Assembly (NCBI GenBank): GCA_023398955.1
Contig: JAEWRL010000026.1
Location: 30,517-94,516 of the forward strand
Reading direction: 5' to 3'
DNA length: 64,000 nt
Source: Pseudomonadota bacterium
GTDB taxonomy: Bacteria > Myxococcota_A > Polyangia > Polyangiales > Polyangiaceae
Shown: piece after piece, positions 41,666 to 50,930 of the stretch
How the letters are laid out: each line of letters begins with the position of its first letter
How positions within the stretch are numbered: the first letter of the stretch is position 1
Notes under the pieces: model-generated
The model's database searches: none
The model's input: only the letters and a program-made list of their open reading frames with translations
Told to the model about the DNA's origin: nothing
Made by a program: the position numbers and the translations under genes

Positions 41666-44469
41666 TGGAGCAAGCCCTCCGCATAGCGCTCTACCGCTGG
41701 CGCCAAGCGCTCGCTCTGGCCGCGGCGCAACCCTTCCAGCACCCGCCGTCGGAAGGCACGGGCCCCTTCGTCGGGTGCTTCCTCCGGCACTTCTCCTTTG
41801 GTGTCGACCTTTGGAGAACCGTCGCGCCCAGACTCACGTTGTCCCGGCTCGCGGGCAAGCTTTCCCATGTCACTCTGCTCCAGGAGCTGCTGAGCGGCTC
41901 GTTGTAGCTGCAGGGCCCGCTCTCCTTCCGCACGGTGGAGCGCGTCGGAAGCTCGATGCATCAGGCGAGCCGCTTCTCCGAGCTGACGCAGCTTCTCCTC
42001 TGGCAATGATGCGCCCGAATGGCGACCGCGCGCCCCGAGATTCGTCGCGCGGCGAGCCAACTCGCTCTCACGTTCGGCGAGCTGGCGAAGCGCTGAGCGC
42101 GCCCGGTTGGCACGCGCTTCGGCGAGGCGCTGCTGGAGGGCTCTCAGGTACTCTTGCTGATTGCGGATCGTGTCCTGCGCGCGATCGATGACTTGCTCCA
42201 GGGCTTCCGGGCTCATCCACTCGCGCGCCAGCCGGCGCTTGGCTTGCTGGAGGGATTCAATGGCAGCACGGGCCTGATCGAGGGCCTGATCGAGCGCTTG
42301 CTGCTGCATTGCATCGGCCATCGCTTCCCCGTGCTCCCGCCCTAGCGCTGCCTGGCCAGGGGCGGAGTTCGTATCGGGGCCGAGGCGTGGCAGGGGCTCG
42401 AGAACGTCTCGGAGCTCCTGGGCGCGTTTCTGGAGCTCCTGGGAATGTTCGTGCTGGTCGAGAGAGGCCTCTGCTTGCTCCAACGCACCTTCCACGTCTC
42501 CCAGCTGCCCGCCATGATCCTTCGCGAGCTCGGCGAGCTCTTCGGCGAGCCTGTCGAATCTCTCGTGCGCATTCGAAGGGGTTCCGGAGAGAGGCTGTAC
42601 GCTCGACTTGCCCGCCTCTACGGCACCACCACCCCCTGCGCTGCCAAAGCTTGGGGTCGGCCGCGCGAGCCTCGCCGCCATGTGCTCGGCGATGAGCTGC
42701 GCATGGGTCATGTCCTGGCGCCCCACCGCGCGCCCCAGTCGGCCAAAGTCTGCACGCGCCACGCCTCCGAGATCGGAGCCGAGATCGCCCATCTTCTGCA
42801 GCTGCCGAATCCCTTCGCCCAGCGCGAAACGAGCTGCTTCGAGTCGTGATTGGGGATCCCCCGCCCGTTCCAGGCGGCGAAACTCGCGGGCGGCCAGGGC
42901 CAGCTCCTCCGCGATCCTCGCCAGGCGGATGGCTGTATGCTGAGCGTCGCGTGCAGCCAGCTGTTGGGCAGCGACGTCGAGTGCTAGGATCACGTCCTTG
43001 AGCCGGTTCAAGCGGGCCACGCTCCCCGCTCCGTCTCGCTTCAGGAGCTGCGCTTGCCCCTGGATGAAAGCGCTCATGCCCGGTCCAAACTCGAGTCCTG
43101 CGAAGTTGCCGCTTGCGACTTCGAGCAGACCAGCCTGCGCGGCTGCCAGTTCGGGTTCGGCGTTCGCGGGAAGTACCCCTAGGCCCTCGGATTTGGCCAG
43201 CACGTCGACCAATGCGCCCACCCCAGCGGTGAGCGCCTGGTAACGCTTGGCCTCCGATTCGCCAACTGCATTCGGTTGGAGTCGAACGCCAGCGCTCCGT
43301 GCCCACTGGACCCCATCGCGATCATTGGTGTCGCGGGCCTCGATGTGCACGTCGACCGGCATGAACGCCTCTCGAAGGAACCTGTCCTCGCGGTCGAGTG
43401 CGTAGCTCCCGGTCTCGAAGCGGGTCTCGCCGTCGAACCTACCGAGCACCCTGCGCTCTTCTGCGCTGCCCGAGCGGAGCACGAGCTCGATCTGCCGGAT
43501 TCCGTAGTCGTCACGCACCGAGTAGCCTAACTCCAAGCGCTCAATTTCGGACATTCGCAGCGTCCGGGGTGCACCTTCCAACGAGACGACGGGCGGCTCG
43601 TCGGGGATTGCGGTCAACTCAAGGGCGTCGCTCCCAAAGACGAGCACGTCCCCAAAGCGGGCAGCAATGCGGAGCGATGCATCCGCCGCGAGTTCCCACT
43701 CCCCACTGACCTCGCCTTCGCCATTCGGAGCGAGCGCTACTGACCGGTGCCCGTCGGTGAGAACCAGCTGCCGGTTGGGTCGTAGCGGCGTGCCTCGGAG
43801 GACCAAGATGCTGCCCGCAGGTACCTCGGCTTCCGCGGCGTAGAACAGAGGACGCGCGCCCAACCGAAGATAAGGAGGCGGTCGCACCTCGACGTCCAGG
43901 CTCCCAAGCCACGGCATCGTAAAAGGAGCACGGCCATCTCGAGCCAGCAACACGTTGAGACCTTCCAGGACCACAGCGGGCGACACGAGGGCGACGCCGA
44001 GCGCGACAGCCGTTGCTCCTGCCCCGATACCGTTCAGTACGCGGGTTCGGCGACGGACGGAGGCCGTGATGGCGTCGGGGTCGATGCCCGCCATGATACG
44101 AGCGAAGTGTTCTCTCGCGAGCTCGCTGGAGCCGACGAGCGTGCCGGCCTCCGCCTGGGCTGCTAGTGCGTGGGCCCGGAGCGCGCGCTGGCCCACGTCC
44201 GGAGCCGCGGGAACCACCACTCGCTTCAACGCGAGCCGCGGAGAGTGAAGCGTTGTGCGGTGACGCCACCACAGAGAGACCCCGATTAGAAGGGCAGCAA
44301 GGACGGCGAGGGCCGCTCCCGCGCGTGCTGGCGGCGTTCCGAGACGTGCCAAAGGCGCCCCGGCAACGACGGCCATGAGCAGCAGGCCGGCGCGCACACT
44401 GCGCGAGGCGGGGCCAACCTTGGCCCGCCATGGGCTGAGGAGTCGAGCGAGGGCTTGCGGCTGGGGCAC
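41662..44469 (-). CDS. DUF4175-family membrane protein with long coiled coil
   Basis: 935 residues from GTG 44469. Two membrane helices near residues 27-66 and a third near 150-175 are followed by a periplasmic beta-rich region ('PPPYLRLGARPLFYAAEA', 'IPDEPPVVSLEGAPRTLRM', 'LGYSVRDDYGIRQIELVLR'). A long helical, Gln/Glu/Arg/Ala-rich C-terminus likely forms coiled coils. The order and the 'DEPP.V....P.......L...Y...DDYG' block match DUF4175, a family of alphaproteobacterial and myxobacterial envelope proteins of unknown function. It is the first gene of a four-gene operon, and its TGA overlaps the next ATG. Confidence 0.82.
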   Translation of the reverse strand: MPQPQALARLLSPWRAKVGPASRSVRAGLLLMAVVAGAPLARLGTPPARAGAALAVLAALLIGVSLWWRHRTTLHSPRLALKRVVVPAAPDVGQRALRAHALAAQAEAGTLVGSSELAREHFARIMAGIDPDAITASVRRRTRVLNGIGAGATAVALGVALVSPAVVLEGLNVLLARDGRAPFTMPWLGSLDVEVRPPPYLRLGARPLFYAAEAEVPAGSILVLRGTPLRPNRQLVLTDGHRSVALAPNGEGEVSGEWELAADASLRIAARFGDVLVFGSDALELTAIPDEPPVVSLEGAPRTLRMSEIERLELGYSVRDDYGIRQIELVLRSGSAEERRVLGRFDGETRFETGSYALDREDRFLREAFMPVDVHIEARDTNDRDGVQWARSAGVRLQPNAVGESEAKRYQALTAGVGALVDVLAKSEGLGVLPANAEPELAAAQAGLLEVASGNFAGLEFGPGMSAFIQGQAQLLKRDGAGSVARLNRLKDVILALDVAAQQLAARDAQHTAIRLARIAEELALAAREFRRLERAGDPQSRLEAARFALGEGIRQLQKMGDLGSDLGGVARADFGRLGRAVGRQDMTHAQLIAEHMAARLARPTPSFGSAGGGGAVEAGKSSVQPLSGTPSNAHERFDRLAEELAELAKDHGGQLGDVEGALEQAEASLDQHEHSQELQKRAQELRDVLEPLPRLGPDTNSAPGQAALGREHGEAMADAMQQQALDQALDQARAAIESLQQAKRRLAREWMSPEALEQVIDRAQDTIRNQQEYLRALQQRLAEARANRARSALRQLAERESELARRATNLGARGRHSGASLPEEKLRQLGEAARLMHRASDALHRAEGERALQLQRAAQQLLEQSDMGKLAREPGQRESGRDGSPKVDTKGEVPEEAPDEGARAFRRRVLEGLRRGQSERLAPAVERYAEGLLQ

Positions 44470-44595
44470 CCGCCAAGCTTAGTGCGGAGGCGAACGAGGC
44501 AACAGCGCCTCGTCCATGGGGGTTGGCCCTCGGCCCTGGTAGGCTGCGGGGTTTCGCCTGGCGGGCGAACCGGGTCATCGATAAAGTCGAGGATC

Positions 44596-45363
44596 ATGGC
44601 TGCGCCCCTCCGACTGAAGCAGACGCTCTTGGGTCTGCCGACGCTGGAGCTCCGAAGCGGTTGGCTCAACGAGTATCTCGAGGCCACTGCCATGCCCCGC
44701 GTTGCCCGGGAGCTCGATGCCCTCTGCGAGTCGACGGAGAGAGGGGACCTCCGTGCAAGGGAAGCTGCGTACCCTCTCGTGCTGCTCGTCCTGCACGACC
44801 CAGCTCGAAGCCGTTGGGCGGAGTTGCGCGCCGAAGCCATCGAGGAGCGGCTCCTCAGCTTGGAACGACTGCTCAGGTTTGGCTACTTGCAAAGCAATGT
44901 GCGGGACACCCCTGGGGAGGCACCAGTGCCGGACTACGGCGCAGGGCGCGAACTCACCGTCGGTGAGCGGCGCAGCTTGGCACGTCGTTCGCCACGCGAG
45001 CAAATTGACCGGCTCCTCTCGGACCCGAATCCCATGGTGCTAAAAGAGCTGTTGCGCAATCCACGACTTACGGAGGATGATCTGGTCAGGCTCGCCGCAC
45101 GCCGCCCGGCGCGTGTGCCGGTGCTGCTCACGCTGCTGCGCGCTCCTCGATGGTTGAAGAGCGAACGCCTGAGGCTTTCGGTGCTGTTCAACCCGGGTGC
45201 CCCGGACTACATCACGGTGCCCATGACGGCACTCTGCTCGAGACGCCACCTTCGGGAAATCATCGACAGTCCGCAGCTGTCGCCGCCAACAAGGATGGTC
45301 GCTCTAGAGCGTCTCGAACGCCTACCACCGTTCCAAGCTGCGGAGAGCGCCCTCCTCCACTGA
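44596..45363 (+). CDS. Hypothetical helical-repeat protein
   Basis: About 255 residues, predicted all-alpha and soluble. The middle contains stretches such as 'IDRLLSDPNPMVLKELLRN' and 'PRLTEDDLVRLAARRPARV' that look like HEAT or leucine-rich-variant helical repeats (the pattern 'NP.L.E.DL..LA.R' is common in DUF2336-like proteins). GAGG a few nt before ATG 44596 supports this start over the frame opening at 44455, which is antisense to the DUF4175 start. It is divergent from the DUF4175 operon. Probably a protein-interaction role. Confidence 0.7.
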   Translation: MAAPLRLKQTLLGLPTLELRSGWLNEYLEATAMPRVARELDALCESTERGDLRAREAAYPLVLLVLHDPARSRWAELRAEAIEERLLSLERLLRFGYLQSNVRDTPGEAPVPDYGAGRELTVGERRSLARRSPREQIDRLLSDPNPMVLKELLRNPRLTEDDLVRLAARRPARVPVLLTLLRAPRWLKSERLRLSVLFNPGAPDYITVPMTALCSRRHLREIIDSPQLSPPTRMVALERLERLPPFQAAESALLH

Positions 45364-45384
45364 CGCCTTGCCAAAGGGGCTCGG

Positions 45385-45651
45385 TCAGTCTCCCTCGTCT
45401 TCGAGAGCCCATTGTGTCCACGCGCCAAGCAGGAGCTTCTCGGCGCACCCCTCGCAGAGCGGAGGCTCTTCGTACCGCAGCTCCTCGCCGCGGGTCCAGA
45501 GCAGCAGGCCCTTGCCCGTGGCGCGTCCACTGAACTGTCTCTCGCACCAATCGCACACGTAGCTCTCTGGGGGAGGGGCCACTTCCCAGGTATCGGCGTT
45601 GCTGTCAGGGAGCGGTGCCGTGATCCGCAAGCGCGAGTGTGACGCGGGCAT
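45385..45651 (-). CDS. Small zinc-ribbon-like protein
   Basis: About 88 residues. Two CxxC knuckles, 'YVCDWCERQF' and 'PPLCEGCAEKL', are separated by about 30 residues, a zinc-ribbon layout. The protein is acidic at the C-terminus and has no signal peptide. ATG 45651 and 45696 are both possible starts; neither has a ribosome binding site. It is convergent with the helical-repeat gene. Function unknown. Confidence 0.6.
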   Translation of the reverse strand: MPASHSRLRITAPLPDSNADTWEVAPPPESYVCDWCERQFSGRATGKGLLLWTRGEELRYEEPPLCEGCAEKLLLGAWTQWALEDEGD

Positions 45652-45810
45652 GACCCGCAGTATAGCGTGGGCGCGGGGATACCGGAGTTGGCTCATGCGC
45701 CGGTTTTTTGGCCGAGCCCTATGGCGAGTCCTTGCTCGCCGGAAGCGACGGACAGCGCTCGGGAAACCCGCACGTGCACCTTTGAAAGCACGCCCTCGGC
45801 TCTCAGCCAG

Positions 45811-46695
45811 TCAGTGGCTGAGGAGGGATGCCGCACAGACCCGCGCTGGCGCGACGAGGTTTGCTGCTTGCCGTAGGGACCGGGCGGTCTCGCTCCCCAA
45901 GCGTCCCGTGAGCACGACACCGTCGATTACGCCCGAGATCAGCGCGGCATCTGCCGTTCCAAGCAGCGGTGGGGCCGTGAGTACGACCTGGGCATAACCC
46001 AAGCATGACAGCTGCGCGATGGCCGTTTTCAAGGCTCCGGGCGTCAATCGTCGAGCGGCCTTGCTGCTTGGGTGCGCTGCCAGCACGTGGAGGTTCTCTC
46101 GAAAGATGGCGATCGAGCGCCAGGGCTCCAGATCTCCCGAGGCGCGTCGGAAGACCTGCTCTGAGAGGCATTCCTCGATCTCGACGCCGAGCATTCGGGC
46201 AAGCAGGGGGCGCGTCGTGTCGAGCTCGACAAGCAGGACGAGCTCGGACGAGGCTTCCGCGTAGGCAAGTGCAAGCTCTACGGCACATCGAGCCACGTCG
46301 GGGCCGCCGTGAGCCGCCGCGACGGCGAGCCAGCGTGGGGACTCCACCGTCTTGAGGCGGTGTCGCAGGATGCGAAAGTGGTCGGCTGCTGCCGACCATG
46401 GTCGGTCAACCATGGCGAGCAACCAGCGCTCCGGCGCTCGCGGAGCCTCCCGCCAGACGGCAGTCATCGCCCAGGTCGGTTCTGGCGCCGGAGCGACGGA
46501 CCATTCGCCAGGCAGCGGGGTTGAGTCCCTTGCGACCCTGTCAAGGCTGGCATCCAGCAGCGCCGAAGGGGAGGGCGGCTCGGGCTGTTCTGTGGCGTTG
46601 AGCTCGCCAAGCGGATCGTCGTGCGTCAGCGTGGGACCCGCGCTGGCCGCATCTTGGTTCTCTCTCCGTGGCAGCACATAGGAGCTCAGCGGCAC
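45811..46695 (-). CDS. BY-kinase/CpsD-like ATPase homologue lacking the P-loop
   Basis: 294 residues. Residues 1-100 are Pro/Glu-rich and probably disordered. The rest follows the bacterial tyrosine kinase / CapB fold: 'FRILRHRLKTVESPRWLAV', a position where the Walker A motif should be ('AAAHGGPDVARCAVELALA'), 'LVLLVELDTTRPLLARMLG' (Walker A'-like, usually D-x-D-x-R-x-P), the 'LHVLAAHPSSKAARRL' block and 'AQVVLTAPPLLGTADAALI' (Walker B-like 'DTPP', here 'TAPP'). The GKS/T of the P-loop is absent and the Walker acidic residues are altered, so ATP hydrolysis or kinase activity is unlikely. It could be a regulatory pseudo-ATPase for polysaccharide export. No wzz/wza gene is near. Confidence 0.7.
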   Translation of the reverse strand: MPLSSYVLPRRENQDAASAGPTLTHDDPLGELNATEQPEPPSPSALLDASLDRVARDSTPLPGEWSVAPAPEPTWAMTAVWREAPRAPERWLLAMVDRPWSAAADHFRILRHRLKTVESPRWLAVAAAHGGPDVARCAVELALAYAEASSELVLLVELDTTRPLLARMLGVEIEECLSEQVFRRASGDLEPWRSIAIFRENLHVLAAHPSSKAARRLTPGALKTAIAQLSCLGYAQVVLTAPPLLGTADAALISGVIDGVVLTGRLGSETARSLRQAANLVAPARVCAASLLSH

Positions 46696-47030
46696 GTTCT
46701 GCGGGCATCCTAAGTCCCGGGTCTCCTCCGTCCCGGCCGACCACCCCCTTCGCCTCCGCAGCTACCGGCTCCGGTGGTGGGGTGGCGGACCTTGAAGCCG
46801 AGTGCGCCGACTGGTGCTGCGGCTGGGTGCCTACCCCTAGGCGAGGGGAAGGTTCAGGTTTCCTCCTGCGAACCCCCTCGGGGCTGTGGGTCGATGGTCT
46901 TGAAAGGCGGGAATGGAGTACCCGAGGGAGCGGTTGGGGAAGGCGCCGGCAGAACCGCGACAGGCGGTGGACGGTGAACGGTCCCGGCAGGTGCCTCGCG
47001 TCAAAGCACTCAAGGATCGAAGGGCTCACC
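46696..47030. other. Divergent intergenic region upstream of degP, about 335 nt
   Basis: Lies between the divergent BY-kinase-like gene and the DegP-type protease gene and must hold their promoters. A frame in phase with degP is open back to 46668, but it has no signal peptide or recognisable sequence. AAGGG at 47020-47024 is the ribosome binding site for ATG 47031. No clear heat-shock or sigma-E type promoter was identified. Confidence 0.5.
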
Positions 47031-48524
47031 ATGAAGTACACAAAATCGGACACAATTCGTACCGCCGTGATCTCGGGCATGGCGGGGGCCATGGTCGCGG
47101 GAGGCGTCACGTGGGCCGTCTCTGGATCTTCCATATCGCCCGTCGCCATGCCGCCCGCGCAGGCGGCGAGCGTGCTGCCTGCCCCAACGCGCGAGCCAGC
47201 GGCGATTGGGGACGTCACACGAGTCGTGGAGCGTGCCGTCGAGTCGGTCGTCAGCATCAGGGCCACGAAGATTTCGGCAGCGTCGGACGGCCCCATGGGT
47301 CGGCTTCCCCACGGGTTCCCCTTCGGCTTCGGCGAGCCTTCGGGCCCCCGGGAGCAACGAGGTCAAGGATCGGGCGTGATCGTCCGAGCGGATGGCATTG
47401 TGTTGACCAACAATCATGTGGTCGCAGACGCGACCGAGCTCACCATCGTGACACCGGACGGTGAGGAGCTGGAAGCGACAGTCGTTGGAACCGATGCCAA
47501 GACGGACCTCGCGGTGTTGAGAATCAAATCCTCGAAGGGCAGGAGTTTCGAGGCACTGCCCATGGGCAGCTCGGATGGGCTGAAGCTCGGTGAAACAGTG
47601 CTTGCCATCGGCAATCCCTTTGGGGTCGGGCAGACGGTGACGCAGGGAATCGTCTCGGCGAAGGGTCGCGCAGATCTTGGTATCAACGCGTACGAGGACT
47701 TCATCCAGACCGACGCTGCGATCAACCCAGGCAACTCCGGCGGTGCGCTCGTGAACCTGCGAGGTGAGCTGGTCGGTATCAATACGGCCATTCTGTCGCG
47801 CAGCGGCGGCAATATGGGAATCGGGTTCGCGATACCGGCAGCCATGGTGAAGCCTGTCTTGATGAGCCTTCTGGAAACGGGCCACGTCGACCGAGGATGG
47901 CTGGGCGTCAGCATTCAGGACGTGGATCGAGATATGCTCCGCGCTCTGAATCTCGGTGCCAAGCGAGGTGTGCTCGTGGCGGACGTGGAGCTGGGGAGTC
48001 CCGCGGAACGCGGCGGCCTTGAGCGGGGGGACGTAGTGCTCGAAGTGAATGGGACGCAAACGGAGACCACGGGGCAGCTGCGGAACGCCATCGCGCTGGC
48101 CGGAAGCGACCGCGAGGTTACGCTACGGGTGGCCCGCGAGGGTCAAGAGCAGACACTGAAGGTCAAGCTCGGCAGTACGCCCGACCCCTCGACGCACGTG
48201 AAACGCGGCAGCGTCGTCACGGGGGAGGGTGAGGCCGGTGCTCTTGATGGCGTCTTCCTCCAGTCACTGGACGAACGGTGGCGAGGACGACTGCGCGTGC
48301 CGAAGGATGTGGCTCACGGTGTGGTGGTGACTCGGGTCGAAGGGGGCAGTCCCGCCGCCAAAGCTGGACTTCGCCCGGGGGATATCATCTTGGAGCTTGA
48401 TCGGAAGGCCGTGACGGATTTGGAGGCTTTCTCGAAATCCTGGAAGGCAGGCCCCGACCGGGGTGCTCGCCTCCTGCTGGTGTACCGCCAAGGGAGAAGA
48501 GTCTTCTTGGCGACCCGGGAATAG
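47031..48524 (+). CDS. degP: DegP/HtrA-type periplasmic serine protease
   Basis: About 497 residues. An N-terminal signal-anchor is followed by a trypsin-like domain with a complete triad: His129 ('IVLTNNHVVADA'), Asp159 ('DAKTDLAVLRI') and Ser236 ('INPGNSGGALVNL'). Two PDZ domains follow ('GWLGVSIQDVDRDMLRAL', 'GSPAERGGLERGDVVLEVNG' and 'GGSPAAKAGLRPGDIILELD'). HtrA proteins degrade or hold misfolded envelope proteins. ATG 47031 has AAGGG 6 nt upstream; the long frame from 46668 is rejected. The Gly/Pro/Phe-rich loop 'RLPHGFPFGFGEPSGP' before the protease body matches the DegP Q-linker region. Confidence 0.94.
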   Translation: MKYTKSDTIRTAVISGMAGAMVAGGVTWAVSGSSISPVAMPPAQAASVLPAPTREPAAIGDVTRVVERAVESVVSIRATKISAASDGPMGRLPHGFPFGFGEPSGPREQRGQGSGVIVRADGIVLTNNHVVADATELTIVTPDGEELEATVVGTDAKTDLAVLRIKSSKGRSFEALPMGSSDGLKLGETVLAIGNPFGVGQTVTQGIVSAKGRADLGINAYEDFIQTDAAINPGNSGGALVNLRGELVGINTAILSRSGGNMGIGFAIPAAMVKPVLMSLLETGHVDRGWLGVSIQDVDRDMLRALNLGAKRGVLVADVELGSPAERGGLERGDVVLEVNGTQTETTGQLRNAIALAGSDREVTLRVAREGQEQTLKVKLGSTPDPSTHVKRGSVVTGEGEAGALDGVFLQSLDERWRGRLRVPKDVAHGVVVTRVEGGSPAAKAGLRPGDIILELDRKAVTDLEAFSKSWKAGPDRGARLLLVYRQGRRVFLATRE

Positions 48525-48877
48525 CGGCCGGATCCCGAGCCCGAAACTCAAAACCACGGCGGTGAGCATGGCGACGATGCGCAGCAGAAGACCTCGGGCG
48601 CGAGTTCGGAGCGGCTCATCGGCGAGTTCGAGTACTCCCTAGACGCAAGGCGCACAGATGGTGCGGGGCCTTCGGTGTGCGGGGGCCTCATGCCGAGCGA
48701 GAAGAACGTGCTTGACCTAAGCAGGCCCCGCCCCTAAGCTGAACCGTCAACGATGACCAACGAGCCACAACCTAGCTGCGCCTACTTCGGCGAGCGCTCG
48801 TTCGCGTCCAACGGCTGAGGCCGACGCGGCGGCTCCCCGGAGTAGGCGGAAAACATCCAACTTCTCTGGGAGGCAGC
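48525..48877 (+). other. Intergenic region, about 350 nt
   Basis: Follows degP and precedes a small hypothetical gene. I see no coding frame with credible composition and no RNA gene. GGGAGG lies just before ATG 48878. A TTGACC hexamer near 48712 has a poor -10 partner and is not called as a promoter. Confidence 0.45.
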
Positions 48878-49402
48878 ATGGACGCCGCCAACAAGCGACC
48901 TTTGAAGGTTCTCGCGAGGCTTATCGCGAAGGGCCACGACGTTGCGCATCTGTATCGTGCGTCTCTGGGACGTCTCGAGGCCGAGAGCTGTCGCCGCACC
49001 GCCCGCGCGGTCTACAGACTACACACTTGGAGGAATCTGGAGCTGGCCAGTGCCTCCCTCCTCCTCGGGGGAGTGCCGTACCTTCCTGGCAAACCTGGAC
49101 TTCGAGCATGGTGGAAAGCCTCTTGGCTGCGGCGCGCTGACATACGCACCATGCAGCGCTTGCATAGCGCCCAATCCGAGCTGATCGGAGAGTTCGACGC
49201 TGCGCTCGCGGCGGAGCTGCCGCCTAGGGTGCGCGCCATGCTGGAGCGCCATCGTGCAGACCTGGCGCGGCATCGGTCGTGGATTGCATTCCGGGCGTCG
49301 GAGTTGGAAGGTCGGGCCGGACGCATCGATCAGCGCCGGCGCCAGCGCTCGACAGTCCACACCTGTGCGTCAGGTCCTCGAGTGGGAGAGTCTGCAGCCT
49401 AG
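48878..49402 (+). CDS. Hypothetical four-helix protein (DUF2383/PA2169-like)
   Basis: 174 residues, almost entirely helical and basic. The pattern 'LKVLARLIAKGHDVAHLYR' early and 'TMQRLHSAQSELIGEFDAAL' in the middle resembles the ferritin-like DUF2383/PA2169 proteins, but the metal-ligand Glu/His set is not clear, so the family call is tentative. GGGAGG 4 nt before the ATG supports the start. The last 25 residues are Arg/Ser-rich. No signal peptide or membrane segment is visible. Confidence 0.55.
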   Translation: MDAANKRPLKVLARLIAKGHDVAHLYRASLGRLEAESCRRTARAVYRLHTWRNLELASASLLLGGVPYLPGKPGLRAWWKASWLRRADIRTMQRLHSAQSELIGEFDAALAAELPPRVRAMLERHRADLARHRSWIAFRASELEGRAGRIDQRRRQRSTVHTCASGPRVGESAA

Positions 49403-49694
49403 CGAGTGCCTTCAAAGGAGGGATTCGAGCCCGAGCCCAGGGCACGGAGGACGGACTGTCTACCGAACGCAGAGCTGCCAGACGTGAGCATGGCTCAATC
49501 TGCTTGCAGCAGAGCGGCCAACTTCGACCATTGACGGTCGTTCGGGTGAAGGCGCTGCATCCTGTCGCGCCGAGACCCACCGAATCTACCCGTTTCTAGC
49601 AAAAACTTCCGCTTGGGGCGGTCAGGTGGATGAAAACGGCCATTGCATCGTGTGCGCCGCTGGGTTCTCATTCACTGATACAAAGGAGCACGTA

Positions 49695-50795
49695 GTGTCA
49701 GTTATGCTTACTCGGTTCTCGGTTCTCGGCAGCGCTGTCGCGCTGCTCTTCGCGGTAGCTTGCAGCGACGACGAGGGGAGTGATGGCGGTGGGTTGGTGG
49801 CGGGTGCCGCTGGCCAAGCGGGCGCGACCGCGTCGGACGGCGGGGGAGGTGACGCTGGCAGCGACAATGAAGCGGTTGGCGGCGCCGACCAAAGCAATGG
49901 CGGAAAGGACGAGGGCGCTCGGGCAGGTGCGGCCGGCGCAGAATCGGATGGCACTGCAGGTGCAGGGAATGCTGGTACAGCGAATGCTGGTGGCGGCGCG
50001 GGCGGCCAGGATGGGATGGCTGGCGACGCGGGCGCTACTACGGCCGGAGCGGGCGGTGTTTCGAGTGCTGGCGCCAGTGGAGCTGCGGCAGCCGGTGCAA
50101 GCGGGGAGCTGGGCACGGCTGGTGCCGCTGGCGACCCTGCATCTGGAGCTGGTGCAGGGGGTGAGTCGAACGCCGGAGGTGCAGCTGGGTCGACCAGCGG
50201 CGACGCCGGTGGTCAGGCTACGGCTGGTGCGGCGGGGGAGGGAGCCGCTGGTTCGCCGGAGGCAGGTGCTGGCGGGACAGGCAACGAGGAGGAGAACGTC
50301 TTCATCATTGAAGCTGTCGAGGACGCCACCATTACGGAGGATGGTGGCGAGGAGCTCCTCGGTGCTCTGGAGCTCCTCGTCGCGGATCGCCTCGACGAAG
50401 ACCACGGGGGTGGAGCGTCCAGCATCTTGATTCGGCCTGCCGAAGGCGCTCTCGATGTGCTCCCGGAGGATGCGGCGATCGTCTCCGCACAGCTCGTCCT
50501 CCATGTGGCAGACAACGGAGACGAGCTGCGGGTACGCGCCGTGACCGGCGAATGGTCGCAGGACTCGGTGACTTACGATACCGCTCCCGACGTGCACAAT
50601 CAGGTCATCGAGACCATCGTCACGCCCAACTTGGGAGAGGCAGTCAGCATCAATCTCGTTCCCTTGGTGGAGTCGTGGCTCGCGAGCGGCGACGCCTACG
50701 GCGTGCTGATTCAGAGTACGGGCGAGGATGGTGTGGACTTCACGAGCAGCGAGGCTGACGAGAACCGGCCCTACTTCCTAATAATCACCGAGTAG
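49695..50795 (+). CDS. Lipoprotein with Gly-rich tether and DNRLRE (CBM96-like) domain
   Basis: About 366 residues from GTG 49695, chosen because AAGGAG (49683-49688) lies 6 nt upstream; ATG 49704 would be too far. The signal peptide ends in lipobox 'LLFAVACSDD'. A Gly/Ala/Ser tether of about 170 residues precedes a beta-rich domain of about 160 residues: 'AQLVLHVADNGDELRVRAV', 'GEWSQDSVTYDTAP', 'LVPLVESWLASGDAYGVLI' and 'ENRPYFLIITE'. These are the signatures of the DNRLRE/CBM96-type domain seen in secreted carbohydrate-binding proteins. Role: probably a surface carbohydrate binder or structural protein. Confidence 0.8.
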   Translation: MSVMLTRFSVLGSAVALLFAVACSDDEGSDGGGLVAGAAGQAGATASDGGGGDAGSDNEAVGGADQSNGGKDEGARAGAAGAESDGTAGAGNAGTANAGGGAGGQDGMAGDAGATTAGAGGVSSAGASGAAAAGASGELGTAGAAGDPASGAGAGGESNAGGAAGSTSGDAGGQATAGAAGEGAAGSPEAGAGGTGNEEENVFIIEAVEDATITEDGGEELLGALELLVADRLDEDHGGGASSILIRPAEGALDVLPEDAAIVSAQLVLHVADNGDELRVRAVTGEWSQDSVTYDTAPDVHNQVIETIVTPNLGEAVSINLVPLVESWLASGDAYGVLIQSTGEDGVDFTSSEADENRPYFLIITE

Positions 50796-50930
50796 CGCTC
50801 GGGTGCGACGGACGGGCAGCGGTGGAGCCATCTCGCTGCTGCCCGGTCACCACCACAGCCGCGTGCCCAGGGCGGGACCCCCGAGGAGTGCAGATCCCAC
50901 CGCCCACGTTTGGGACATGCCGCTTGCCTA

